A DNA stretch of 64,000 nt from Telopea speciosissima (Eukaryota; Streptophyta; Magnoliopsida; Proteales; Proteaceae), in NCBI RefSeq assembly GCF_018873765.1, contig NC_057916.1, forward strand, positions 12,831,501 to 12,895,500. The letters run 5' to 3'. The notes below the pieces were generated by a model that was not told the origin of the DNA, did not search any database, and saw only the letters and a list, made by a program, of their open reading frames with translations. Shown piece by piece: positions 24,919-34,001 of the stretch. Made by a program: the position numbers and the translations under genes. The first letter of the stretch is position 1. Every line of letters begins with the position of its first letter.

Positions 24919-26401
24919 AAGAAAAGAGTAGGAGGCATATGGAGATCAACCAGTGAACCAGTCATAAAAGGAAAGCAACTCTAGTTCCCGAATGAAAGTC
25001 AAGATGAGACAAGAAAAATTCAGATCCATCTAAATACATGAGAACAGTCACAAAGTAGTGAAAGTACCAACCACCCAACAACTAGTGTAAAAAAAGCAGA
25101 AAAAAATCTTCAATAGTAAAATATGGAAATACACTAGAAAGCCCTAATTGACAATGTAGACAAACTATCATCAGGAACCTACCTATCACTTTGAGAACAA
25201 CAGAATTATCCTTTCCCCTATGCTATTTATCAAAATAAAACATTAAAAAAATAAATAAAAGATCTCACGGATGCAAGTGTTATGTAGTGCCCCCCCCCCC
25301 CCCGAAGGTGGAGAGTTTAACAGAGTATAATTACATCGAGGAATTAAGTTTTCTCCAATAGCAAAGACATAATGGCCGTCTTTATCATCATTTCGCCATG
25401 GAGGTGATCCATTGTGAGGCAATTCCTTGTAATACAAAGAATATGCATAGTTGGAGACTCCTACACTCGCATACTCTTGCCCACAGTGGATTGCTGGAAT
25501 GACCTGCAGATAAAGGAACTTTGTTTTAATAATAGGAGTTAATTAACCAAACCACCACAATGTTTTTGTCCGACAAGAACTTCACGTAACCATGCAACCG
25601 AAACCGCAAATGAGAACAAACACACTCGAAGGGCATAAGAGATTACAAAACAAATATCCCCCCCCCCCCCAACCGGGCAACAAGAACAATAAAGGGAGAA
25701 TATTCCAGCAGATTATATATTATGGAAGAATAAGAGAACGAAGAGTCTCTACAACAACATCAGAAGGTGAAAACCCAGACAAACCCATTGAAGATAACTT
25801 TAAAAAATAAAAAATAGATTTCCCAACAAAATCAGAAAGGGGCAAAAAACACAGATAACATGTAGAAAATTCAAGCGAGGGGCATTACACACCCCCAGAT
25901 CAAAAGAAGCACGAAAAAAACGGTTTTATCACTCTCTTCCCCTTTTATTTTGTTTTTTTTTTTGGAGGGGAGGGAGAAATTATCGTACGGAGAGGCGACA
26001 AGTAAAAAGCATCGAAAAATGTGAAGGACTGGAGATTTTGAGGGCTTTCATAGCAGAAGACGATAAAAATGCAAAAGGGGAAGGGAGTAGGAGCGGACGA
26101 GAGAGAGAGAGACTGAAGTGAAGATTCAAAACGTAAGAGGGATATCTAGAACAAAACGAATTAAGATACCTGAACTTCGTTTACACAATCATAATAATTC
26201 AATCTTCAACATAATTCAAGAACTGACAATGAAATTCCAACTAGAACGAATGATCAAAAGCAATGTGGATCAAAAGATCGGAGAGTACAATACCTGGGGT
26301 GGAGGAATAGGAGGGAGCATATCCCATGTTAATCTAGGCCGTTTCCTAGGGCGCTTATCCATGTTTGCTAGAGGAAGCTCCGTAATCCGCTGAGTCTCCA
26401 T
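6960..26401 (-). CDS. AFC3: LAMMER/CLK-type dual-specificity protein kinase, AFC3-like
   Basis: Twelve exons on the minus strand: 26401-26294, 25503-25335, 24761-24735, 24518-24365, 24288-24240, 24131-24017, 23792-23701, 23531-23375, 23272-23208, 22924-22827, 22733-22628 and 7118-6960. They join in phase to 1299 nt, 432 aa plus TAG. Seen: a basic KRPRKRPR stretch (16-23, likely nuclear localisation), glycine loop GEGTFG (100-105), VAIK lysine 122, helix C Glu137, catalytic loop HTDLKPEN (216-223), DFG (263-265), STRHYRAPE (279-287) and the LAMMER signature [12 protein letters not shown] (324-335). All catalytic residues are present. AFC kinases are CLK relatives that phosphorylate SR splicing factors in the nucleus; this role is from the family. 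IEIDVLQKL and the [14 protein letters not shown] segment favour AFC3 over AFC1 or AFC2. Oddities: a 27-nt microexon 3 and a last intron of 15,509 bp. Confidence 0.93.
7470..7840 (+). repeat. Degraded LTR-family copy
   Basis: Shares the succession TTAGTTAG(A/G)..., GAGTC(C/T), TATATAAG, TGTAA(A/G)GG, ACACGAATTT with the LTR copies at 8089, 51111 and 57012. More decayed than those copies and the 5' end is unclear. Confidence 0.45.
7974..8030 (+). repeat. 24-bp tandem repeat, 2.4 copies
   Basis: GTGAGATTCCAGCCTGCAAA plus TCAG occurs at 7974-7997 and 7998-8021. A third partial copy (GTGAGATTC) follows. Confidence 0.9.
8089..8510 (+). mobile_element. LTR copy of a dispersed retrotransposon family
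   Basis: Begins TGATGCAGATAA. It carries the family blocks TATGTATGTGTTGGG, GGGCCA, a CTATATAAGTTTGTAAGGG region that may be the LTR TATA box, and GTACATGAATTT. No matching partner LTR or coding region was found beside it, so it is solo or truncated. Confidence 0.6.
8701..9000. mobile_element. hAT-like MITE end (left orientation)
   Basis: GGACCCGTTTGGCTGCACT followed by GGGAACACTTCTG and repeated GGAACGAA/GAACA motifs. This matches, inverted, the end at 16320-16432 (AGAAGTGCAACCAAACGGGGCC). The two could delimit one 7.7-kb element with nested insertions or be two separate elements. Flanking 8-mers do not match. Confidence 0.5.
9344..9640 (+). pseudogene. Fragment of a vacuolar sorting receptor (VSR/BP-80) first exon
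   Basis: An open stretch encodes a recognisable start of the VSR lumenal protease-associated domain: [11 protein letters not shown], then [24 protein letters not shown] and [20 protein letters not shown]. VSRs sort soluble cargo to the plant vacuole. The similarity stops at AGAG|GTACGC, which looks like the original exon 1 donor, so genomic DNA including some intron was captured. There is one extra residue (Gln) before Arg-Gly. The other VSR exons are absent. It lies on the strand opposite to the host kinase gene, within its giant intron, so it is a relic and not an active receptor gene. Confidence 0.75.
9650..10418. other. Intronic stretch without recognisable content
   Basis: AT-rich DNA between the VSR fragment and the SINE. 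A short GATTTCTGAGGTATCTA(T/C)CTAT block occurs twice (about 9668 and 9757). Nothing else was recognised. Confidence 0.5.
10437..10609 (+). mobile_element. Au-like SINE with 18-bp perfect target duplication
   Basis: A tRNA-like 5' part (GCGCAACGGTTAAGTTGC) and the Au-family body are visible: GGTAAGGCTGCGTA, CCTCCCAGACCCTGCAGT, GGGAGCCTTGTGCACTGGG, then a short T tail. The 18-bp sequence CATGAATATCGATATTTT flanks it at 10419-10436 and 10610-10627. The perfect duplication implies a fairly recent insertion. Confidence 0.92.
10888..11569. other. Intronic stretch, unrecognised
   Basis: A 142-codon minus-strand open frame (10888-11316) shows no domain I can name and no family resemblance. Probably degraded repeat sequence. 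Confidence 0.35.
11570..12799 (-). mobile_element. LTR of the dispersed retrotransposon family, minus strand
   Basis: Read on the minus strand from 12799 it begins TGATGCAGATAATTCACC. It then shows AAATAAGCC(T)TGGGTTGGG, TTATGTATGTGTTGGGCC and TTTGATCCCATG, matching the copies at 51111 and 57012. A purine-rich GCAGGGGAGAA lies just upstream (plus 12801-12812), as expected for a polypurine tract before a 3' LTR. The far end is approximate. Confidence 0.6.
12347..12513 (+). repeat. 83-bp tandem duplication
   Basis: ACTGAAT(G/C)GCACAGCTTGCC and the following 60 or so bases occur at 12347-12429 and again at 12430-12513 with a few differences. It lies inside the minus-strand LTR copy. Confidence 0.85.
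12800..13300 (-). pseudogene. Retroelement 3' coding remnant
   Basis: On the minus strand an interrupted reading frame runs into a motif [13 protein letters not shown] directly ahead of the polypurine tract and LTR. It is acidic, rich in Glu, Val and Ile (for example the [14 protein letters not shown] stretch), with stop codons. I read it as the tail of a retrotransposon coding region. No RT or integrase motif is present. Confidence 0.45.
13693..13860 (+). mobile_element. Au-like SINE, second copy
   Basis: A-box-like TTGGTGCAATGGC, then a perfect B box GGTTCGAGTCC at 13746-13756. Au-body blocks follow: GAAGGCTGCCTA, CCCAGACC, GTGGGAGCCTTGTGCACTGGG. No clean target duplication was found. Confidence 0.8.
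14033..15229. mobile_element. TIR element carrying captured gene fragments
   Basis: GGCTCCGTTTGTTTC at 14033-14047 pairs with GAAACAAACGGAGC at 15215-15228, and weaker inverted similarity (TTTACT, TTGGAAATT blocks) continues inward. The interior has gene-like, higher-GC sequence including a PPR fragment. It is non-autonomous since no transposase is seen. The target duplication is not clear. Confidence 0.6.
14735..15010 (+). pseudogene. Pentatricopeptide-repeat (PPR) gene fragment
   Basis: The frame contains [17 protein letters not shown], then a stretch ending [20 protein letters not shown], matching PPR (PLS-type) repeats in order. After Asn-Gln a stop interrupts. A further [15 protein letters not shown] segment, typical of a later repeat, follows at once, so intervening repeats have been deleted. 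It lies between the TIRs of the 14033-15229 element. Confidence 0.65.
15230..15340 (+). repeat. 55-bp tandem duplication
   Basis: TTAGCAGGTTATA(A/G)TTAGTG through CATTTAGGGG occurs at 15230-15284 and 15285-15340 with a few substitutions. Confidence 0.85.
15444..16323. mobile_element. Possible Mutator-like non-autonomous element
   Basis: AGGGAAAATTACTC on the left and GAGTAATTTACCCT on the right are near-perfect inverted ends. The right side has the duplicated GGGGAGGTTTGAGTAAT block often seen at MULE termini. The interior contains related copies of TACATGAGAATGAGAGA near 15551 and 15731. No target duplication was found. Confidence 0.4.
16320..16432. mobile_element. hAT-like MITE end (right orientation)
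   Basis: Ends AGAAGTGCAACCAAACGGGGCC, the inverted counterpart of the end at 8701. TCTAGGAACACTTCTG inside it matches GGGAACACTTCTG at the left copy. Confidence 0.5.
16433..20085. other. Intronic repeat-derived region
   Basis: About 17215-17270 (CTGATCTCCCA, then GCACTGCA) resembles 58800-58860, suggesting shared leader sequence of one retrotransposon family. At 18300-18900 LTR-like DNA precedes a C-rich tract. From about 18850 to 19330 AAACCCTA/AACCCTAA motifs recur many times. Open frames are short and unrecognised. Confidence 0.45.
20095..21293. mobile_element. 1.2-kb fold-back (Mutator-like) element with 9-bp target duplication
   Basis: Two arms of roughly 450-500 bp are inverted repeats of each other. 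For example GGTAGGTGCAATTTTCAA near 20571 pairs with TTGAAAATTGCACCTACCG near 20869, and GTCAACCCCCCAGTTC near 20531 pairs with GAACTGGGGGGTTGAC near 20911. Both termini carry TTCGA(A/G)AACTCG. The perfect direct repeat GTGAGAATC flanks it at 20086-20094 and 21294-21302. The loop (about 20620-20840) is AT-rich. A 9-bp TSD points to the Mutator superfamily. Confidence 0.85.
21303..22627. other. Intronic region with LTR-like start
   Basis: TGATGTAGTTAGGCTTTTGGG at 21405 followed by GGGCCTTTTGGGCC resembles the beginning of a plant LTR. No partner or coding sequence was found. The last few hundred bases before exon 11 show nothing special. Confidence 0.35.
24847..24917 (+). repeat. GT/GA compound microsatellite
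   Basis: Interrupted (GT)n at 24847-24882 runs into (GA)n at 24882-24917. On the gene strand this is (TC)n(AC)n in intron 2 of the AFC3-like gene, ending about 85 nt upstream of the microexon 3 acceptor. Confidence 0.9.
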
Positions 26402-26722
26402 TGAACCCTAATTCAGGATGGTATTGACTTCGCAAAGAGAAGTTGCAGATAACGGAAACAGGTTGCTGTGAAAATAACCCAACCACGAGATTGGTACAGG
26501 ATTCGATTGTGAAAAGCTTTGGAAACCCATTTTAAGGCGAGCTGCCCCAGTAAAGTGAGCCTAAACCCGGTGAGAGGAACCTCAGCCAATTTCGAGCCGT
26601 GTGTGAGTCGTTTGTGCTCGCGAGCCAAGTGTGGCGTGGAAACCATGTTTCGCTCTTCCATGCCACTTCCACCGTTGCACACTTGCACCCATCCAGATAT
26701 GTCCTGTCAGAATCCGGATCAG
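26402..26722 (-). promoter_or_regulatory. Upstream region of the AFC3-like kinase
   Basis: The 320 bases upstream of the kinase ATG should hold its 5' UTR and core promoter. I see no confident TATA element. Overlapping open frames on both strands here (26413-26889) are unrecognised and are rejected as genes. Confidence 0.3.
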
Positions 26723-26830
26723 CTACCCACATGGGGATGGGTGGGGATAGATCTGACCTCTACATGGGACATGGGTCCCACACCCCCATGGAGAGTTCAG
26801 ATCTGTCAACACCCGTCCCCATGTGGGTAG
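26723..26830. mobile_element. Short inverted-repeat element (MITE-like)
   Basis: CTACCCACATGGGGA at 26723-26737 pairs with TCCCCATGTGGGTAG at 26816-26830. AGATCTGA and TCAGATCT pair inside. No clear target duplication. Confidence 0.55.
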
Positions 26831-26957
26831 TAGATCTGAACTCTCTCATTAGCCCCTACGCCAGTGTGTGGGCCAAGGAGCTCACTTAGAGGGCATATCC
26901 ATGGTTGAGGTTTTTTATTTAGGTAACTAACATCTAGGGTTTCTAACATAACAACTT

Positions 26958-28163
26958 AAAAAAAAAAAATTCAACCTTATCCTAACTTAATGGGGTCGAC
27001 TACATCGATCCAAACAAAACAAAGTAAAGAAAATTGTAGTCTACACATAAAATGGTAATGAAGAGATGGGGAAAAGAGGGATGGAAAATGAGATGAGCAA
27101 TGAAAACTGAAAATTGACAAATGAAAATGGTGGTAAGAGGAATGAGGCTCAGCCCAATCAATCAGAAAAATCTCAGCTAAATGGAGTCTGCTACATGGAC
27201 ATTGCCCTCTAAAAGGCTCTATCCAATGTCATACTTGGTATAAGTCCTACATTATGCAGGTCCTTCCTCACAACTTCTAATCGGGATCATATCACTCTTC
27301 CTTACTAGGGCGTTCCTAGGCCTTCGTTGAACATGGTTGTACCGCCTCAAACAACTCTCTCGAAGCTTGTCATTGATTGGTGCAACTCCCAAGTCAACTC
27401 TAATACACTCACTCCTTACTTTATCCATCCTAGTGTTTTCGCACATCCGTCTTAACATCCTCATCTCAGTTTCACATAGCTTCTGAATATGACGCCTCTT
27501 AACTATCCAACATTCTTCCTCATACATCATAGCCGATCGTACAACAGTCTTATAGAACTTTCCTTTAAATTTTAAAGGAATACATCTGTCACACAGCACT
27601 CCGGACGTACCTTTCCACTTCATCCATCCCACTTTAATTCTTTGTGAAACATCATCCTCTATGCCACATTCTTTATTTATAATTGATCCCAAATATCTAA
27701 AATAATCACTTTGTGGTATCCCTCTTTCCCCAATTGCCACCAAATCAATGTCCATCATAATATGACTAAAATTACACGTCATATACTCCATCTTCGTTCT
27801 ACTAATCTTAAAGCCTCTTGGTTCCAAAATTGATATTCAAATCTCCAACTTAGCATTTAACCCTCATTTGGTCTCATCAACCAAAACAATATCATCAATG
27901 AAGTACACTAGGGGACCTCATCCTGAATGCTCTTAGTTAATCATCCATAATAAGCGCAAATAGATACAAACTTAAGGCTGATGCCTGATGTAACCCAATC
28001 GTAATTGATAATTTTTTGCCTTGACCTCCCACATATTCCACACTAGTCACCATGCCTTCATACATATCTTTAATAACATCCACATATTTACTCAACACCC
28101 CTCTTTTCACTAAAACATGTCAGATTAAATCTCTAGGGACTCGGTCATATGCTGAAATTACAG
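26958..28163 (-). mobile_element. 5'-truncated RTE-type LINE
   Basis: The minus strand carries the C-terminal part of a plant RTE reverse transcriptase. It has an interrupted region with SAYDRVPRDL-like, MYEGMVTSV and LSLYLFALIMDD segments (about 28160-27900). A 191-codon open frame (27252-27827) follows with FRYLGSIINKECGIEDDV, RMLRRMCENTRMDKVR and LRESCLRRYNHVQRRP. The 3' end (27005-26970) has ATGTAGTCGACCCCATTAAG, typical of these LINEs, next to a poly-T/A run at 26958. Stops and the 5' truncation make it inactive. Confidence 0.85.
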
Positions 28164-30396
28164 TAAAGATAATTACAACAAAGATACATATTGTTTCACA
28201 TATTATGTTTGGGATACCTAAATCAATATAACATTAATCAGATTAATATATATTTTTTTATTTCCAATGTTACCCTTAATATATCTTAACTATTCTTCTT
28301 CGCGTAAACTAGTAAACTACGATACTATTCATCTCCCTCTTCTACTATACTTTTCCCCCACCCCAACTACTTACCCTTGTTACTCCATTTTGCAACTCCC
28401 TCACCCATAACTACATTGTCTCACCCTCATCTCCCACCTCAACTATTCTTCCGCCCTACCCCAACACTCCCTTGGCCCACCCCCATCTCCCAACTCTACG
28501 GATATTTTCTCCACACCCCATCACTTCCCTATATCGTCGTCATCCCCCCCCACCCCTACTATTTTTCTTCCTTGCCCACATCTCTCCTGTACCCCACCCC
28601 TACTTCTATATATATATTGCCATTTCACGATCCAACTCAATAAGATTCTTTCGTTGCTCCATGTTGTTTTGCCATGGACATGATGATCTAATGATTTGAC
28701 CGTTCACTAGAGAGGGCGAATTGTCTGTATTAATCATGTGTCAAATTTCTATATAAATTTAATCAAATGACCTCTTGTGTATATCCTTACACCCATGTAT
28801 TTTTAGCCCTCCACCTCTTGTCAACATCATTGCCATTTGTTCCTCCATAGTTTACTCCCATAAACCACAATTTCAAAACTTCATATTGCCATTTGTTCAG
28901 CTCCAATTAGGTTTTTTTCTTTGGTAGAGCTCCAATTAAGTTGGAACTTAAGAGATGGGGAGGGGAGACCTTGGGGTTAGATAGGCGAGGGGGGATAAAG
29001 AGCTTGTAACCTTTTTCTTCATTATAAGTGAAGTCACTCTCATCCCACTGTAGAAATATGCACCATGTTGAACTATGCATATCATTGTGTTGTGGTAGTT
29101 GGATTGTTCTTTCTTTGTTACCTTGTGTTTATTTATGCGTTATGGATAGGTTTTGGTTCCTACCAAATAAAAAAAAAATGATAGGTTTTGATTTGCATAA
29201 CTCCTTGCATGTGGTAGATTTCGGATTCTATCAAATAAACATCCCCCAAATTTATTAAATATATCCAAGTTGTCTTTCCTTGTTTTTCTTTCTTTCCTTA
29301 AAAAAAAGAAGAAGAGAGAGATTATTTAGAGATTTGTTATCAACCACCATACCGTGATAGGTTATAATTCCTGGATTTATTAGTGGACAACCCAGTATGT
29401 CCAACTAAGACTGGAAGCAAAGCCCATTAACAATATAACATAAAGCCCTGCATACGAGCGCATGCACTAAAAAAATTTAGAGAAAAAAAAAAGGTGACTG
29501 ATCATGTGGTTTCTGTGCTCAAACACAAGATCGTGTGAAATTATCGCTCAATTTTCAATAAAATAAAAAATCTCATTCAGGCATATCCCCTTACATGTGC
29601 TCTCATTGATCACCATAACTACACGATCAAACAACAATCTCTTACCCAAAAATTAAATAAATGAATAGAGAGTGTGATTTGTGGAGGAAAGCACCAATCT
29701 CTCTCTACTCTGCTCATATAGGGTCATTTTACATGGGAAGGAGAGAGATCGACTATGGCGGATGCTAATTGATATTGTGCTTCCCCACAACAAAAAAAAA
29801 TTATAACACCAAGAAGGAAAAAAAAAAAAACAAGATAAAAAGGTTCTAAACGAAACCCTGGAGTAGTCGAACTCAGATCAGATTGACCGATTCAACCAAT
29901 TCAACTCAAAATCAATCAATCTAATTTTGATTATCACCAAAATTTTAAAACCAAGTTTTGACCGAGTCTGGCCAATACCGGAACGGTTAAAATCGAGACC
30001 ACGTCTGAATCAATGGAGTTCAATCTCATATCGATTCAAAGTCTTAAAGCCTAGGGTGTGGGTGAAGACAAACCATTGTTCTGCACTATACCTATCTATT
30101 CTCTTCATTTTTTATAGATTCAGCGCATGTAGCTCTGAATCTATTCTCTTCATCGTTTACCCAAAAAAAAGTCTATTGTCTTCATCATGTGAATCATGTG
30201 AAAGAGCTTTTGAAATCTGAGCTGGGGGAAAAGAAAAGTGGTGTTCTTACCACTGCCATCTTTGAGGCTATGTTTCGAAAACAAGAAATGAAAAGAAAAT
30301 AAAAGGGGAGGGTTTTCATGCACGGCCACATTAGGCAAGACGGGTGATGATGTGTCAAATAAGGAGATGGTAATTTTAACCTGTCTTCTCCATGTA
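28164..30396. other. Intergenic region, low complexity
   Basis: 28330-28640 is a strongly C/T/A-biased tract nearly free of G on the plus strand. The rest is AT-rich with short unrecognised open frames (28377-28699, 29028-29258, 29927-30220). No gene seen. Confidence 0.5.
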
Positions 30397-31084
30397 AGGG
30401 TGTCAAATGGTGCGATTTTGAATATACGAAGCGGTTTCGATTTGATGCACATTTTGCAAAGTAGAAATCAAAACCGCATCAGATAAAAAATCATCCAAAA
30501 TAAGAATCGTTTATATGCGGTGCGGTTTTAGCGATTTCTATTTGGTTTTCATTATTCGGTTTACATGTGGTTTGTAATACCGGTTTCACCTTTGTACCAT
30601 TTAATTTTATTTTCCATGTGCTTATTATGTGGGATAAATTATATTGTTTCATACACATCTAACTCTAGGCAAAGTTCACTTAGACATGCTAGTTGCAATG
30701 ATAATTTTAAATGATTACTCAAGGCCGCAAAGTACCGCAAGGGAAACCATTCTGAGGACATCACCAATCCATAACCCACTCAATTCTTTAAAACAGTCAC
30801 TAAGACATGCTCGTACTAAAACCTTTTGTCCCTTCATGAATTTGGCATTCAAACTGAAATTCAAAAAAATCTCAGTAAGGAGCCTTAATATTTTAGAGTG
30901 CATAAATCCATTCTTAAACAAATAAGAATATTCCTAATATTGGTTTTCTAGTCGATTAACCGACGCTTTTTCGATTTTGAATCGAACCAAACTGGTAATA
31001 GAACCTATAAAATCAAAATCACATCATTTTTATACAGTGCGGTCCGATCGTAAACAATCGATTCCGATTTCATTTTGACACCCT
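30397..31084. mobile_element. 688-bp TIR element
   Basis: AGGGTGTCAAA at the left and TTTGACACCCT at the right form inverted termini, bounded by TA on both sides. The interior near each end has related CGGTGCGGTTT / AGTGCGGTCCGATCG and GATTTC motifs. No transposase is encoded. Confidence 0.65.
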
Positions 31085-31197
31085 TAGTCCAATGGCAAGG
31101 GTCTGTGCTTGGCAGTGCATGATGCATGTTTGTGTACAAAACATTTTTTTTTTCAAAATATAAAAAAAAAAAAATTTTGAAATTGAGAAAAGATATC

Positions 31198-33047
31198 TGA
31201 TGAGCACATTTATGTGTGAAATCTTAGGGCATAAAGCATACATTTTACCACATTGGACAGAGTTACTCGATGCTTTCTTGTGCTTTTTAGTGTTTAGGTG
31301 AATTCTTGTGAAAATCGAGTAGATGATGCTAAGGAAATGTTTTTAAGTTGTTTAGAGGTGTTAATGGCTTAGATACGTAGCCCATCGAGTCAGCTTCGCA
31401 ACGGTTCAAACGGCACATGATTCCGAGTTGAAACGAAGAAGTTACGGCCGTTTCCGTAACGAAGCACGAAAATGGTCTATAGGGGTTTATTTGTAATTAT
31501 TGATAGTCGGGCGGAGACAAAATGAAGCAAAAGTTCGGATTCTAGGGGCCTTAGCGCAATAACCAGAAGTTATATTTCCTTTACCCGAAAGATTCCATTT
31601 GGAGGGCTCTGGACAGTCCAACTTCAACTTGAGATATCTTGGGCTCTCGAACTCCAAATTGGACGAAATTTTGGTCTATTTTGGGTGATTTTTCGCAAGG
31701 AACACAATGGTGAGGCCTATATAAGCATCCCATACTCCACGTTTTCTGAAGGACAGAATGGGTATTTTATTTATTCTTGAAGGAATCCTAGTCATCACCC
31801 TTACTCTCTCTCTCCTCCAAATTCTCAAGGGCACTTCTGGAATTCTACTTGGGATAGATTTATTTTGAAAGATATTCTCTCACCTATGGAAAGTTGAAAA
31901 ATCAAAAATGCTTTGATTTTATTGCTTGGAGAAGATATCTACAAAGAAAATGAATCACTTGTTAGAATTGGAAGTTTACTTTTCTAGAAATAGAAAGTCT
32001 ATGTAAACAATCTTCTCTTCTTCTTCTTTCTATTCTTTTCTTTTTTTTCTTAGGATTCAAGGCATTGTAAAGAGGAAGGAGAAGAGAATATTCTCTTTTA
32101 TTAGGGAATATTTCTCCTACACTTTCCTCTTCTCTCTTCTCCTCTCTTCCCCCTATAAATACCCCTTGCCCTTTGGGTTGTAAGAAGTTAGTTTTTTAGT
32201 TCAGTTTTTAGTTCAATTTTAATTCAGTTGTTAGTTTAATTTTTTGTTCATTCACTTAGTGAAATTTTCTCGTCTTTTCCTATTTTTGACTTTAGTTCTT
32301 AGTTTGATTTCATAAGATTAGTTATTTCAAGTTCTTAATTTTGCTTTCATAAGATTAGTTATTTCAAGTTCTTAATTTTGCTTTCATAAGATTAGTTAAT
32401 GGTTGTAATAGGATTAGTTTATGCTTTAATGTCTTCAATATGATTGTAATAGTTTCAGTTTTAAGCTTCCTAGTCTAAGCTCCTATATTGATGACAAGAC
32501 TTGGAGATTTAGAAGAGGAGGCCATGGTAAGTTCAGGCAAGTATTCATTCAAACTGCTTCAATTAATCCAGTTCAAGCGCATCTAGGTTTGCATTCTCTA
32601 AACTCTCAATCTCATTCTCCCTCTTCTCTATCTCATTCTTTCTTTCTTCTTCTTCTTCTCTCTCTATTTTTTTTATTTCTTTTTTTTATGAGGTTATTTT
32701 GTTTATGTGGTTGTGGATGTGTGGCTGCACTTTCATTACTTTCAATTTGCGTTAGTTTTATAGTTTGTTTTTATTCCCTCCAATTTGTGTTAGTTTGATA
32801 GGTTAGATGCTCATGTGTTAGGACGTCAATTTAATCCCTTAATTTTGTTAGATGCTTATGAGTTAGGATGCATTAATTTTCATTAGTTTAGTTAATTTAA
32901 TTTAACATTTTAATCTGGTTCACTTTGCATTACTTTTAAGTTAGTTAAATAGAGTGGCGTATATCTCCTCGTATTCGACCCGTAGCTACGATTGACCCGT
33001 ACGCTTGTTGTAATTTTTAAACTCAAACAAGTTTTTGGCGCTCATCA
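31198..33047. mobile_element. LTR-like block, probably solo LTR
   Basis: Begins TGATGAGCAC and ends GGCGCTCATCA, perfect inverted ends of the TG...CA type used by plant retrotransposon LTRs. It is about 1850 bp with no coding region. A 37-bp tandem repeat (TTCATAAGATTAGTTATTTC core) lies at 32309-32398. The flanking 5-mers (ATATC, TGATT) do not match, so insertion by the usual route is not proven. Confidence 0.5.
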
Positions 33048-33770
33048 TGATTTTTGTCTTGTTATGTTTTTTCCCTTTTTACAATGAAATATTCATGTTA
33101 TATCTGATGAAAGGTATCATATTATATCAAACTAAAAAATACTAATCGCATTTTACAATCGGATAGTAAATTGACCGGATATTTATCCAGATTTGAATTG
33201 AAATATCCGAATCTGAATATCTTTAAGACGGATTGAGATATTTTTCGAAAATCAAAATTCCGGATTCGAACACGGACCAGATACGAATTTCCAACTATCC
33301 ATTTACAGCCCTAATATTTGCCTCATGGCAGGTCAGGTAGAGGTGTAGAACCCAAATTTTGCTGAGATGCAATACTCATTGTCTCCCACTTATATACTAA
33401 GTTCAAACTCAACATGATCCTATCTAGCGTCAAAATCAAATGAAAAAAAATGGTCGATGTTCTCTATGCCACAACGCATGTTGCTCATAAACACATGGGG
33501 GTGTTAATTCCACCATTCAAGGGGGGGGGGGTGCGATCATTTCGCCCACTCCCCATGTGTATAGCGCAGCTTGCACACCAGGCATAGAAAAAAAAAAAGG
33601 AAAAAAAAGAAGCAAATCTTTTGTAAAATTTTGGATCATTAAATATTATGCAAAATGAGTCATATAATTGAATTAAAAGCCCAAATTTGACACCTGACCA
33701 GTATATGGTATTATGGTGTCCTGTTTCATTTCAAGGGTAAAGATATATCCAATCTGCTTTTATTTATGGT

Positions 33771-34001
33771 TATAAGAGATTAGATGTGAGTGAAACTCTT
33801 CCCTTATCGTTCTTTGATAAGGGGATGTATATTTATAATTGTATTTCCAACGTTACAGCCAAGTATTTTGTTACAAAGGCTAAGAGCCCTTTACATATCT
33901 CTTCCTATCTTGTAGGAGGGAGTTTAGTGCTTGACTCTATCAACAGTGAGTTCAAAGTTTGAACTTGAACTTTTAAATTTGAATTTGAATGATCCGTTAC
34001 A
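33771..34001 (-). repeat. 3' LTR of the copia element
   Basis: 231 bp, same length as its partner at 38233-38463. The TSD copy ATGGT lies directly outside. Mismatches to the partner are scattered and mostly transitions. Confidence 0.93.

Noticed and set aside
24714..24965. Two open frames rich in Ser-Leu and Thr-His repeats
   Set aside because: They are translations of the GT/GA microsatellite in intron 2 of the kinase gene, on the gene strand but not in any exon.
26519..26889. Overlapping open frames of about 100 codons on both strands
   Set aside because: They cross the kinase promoter and a MITE, overlap in several frames and show no family resemblance.
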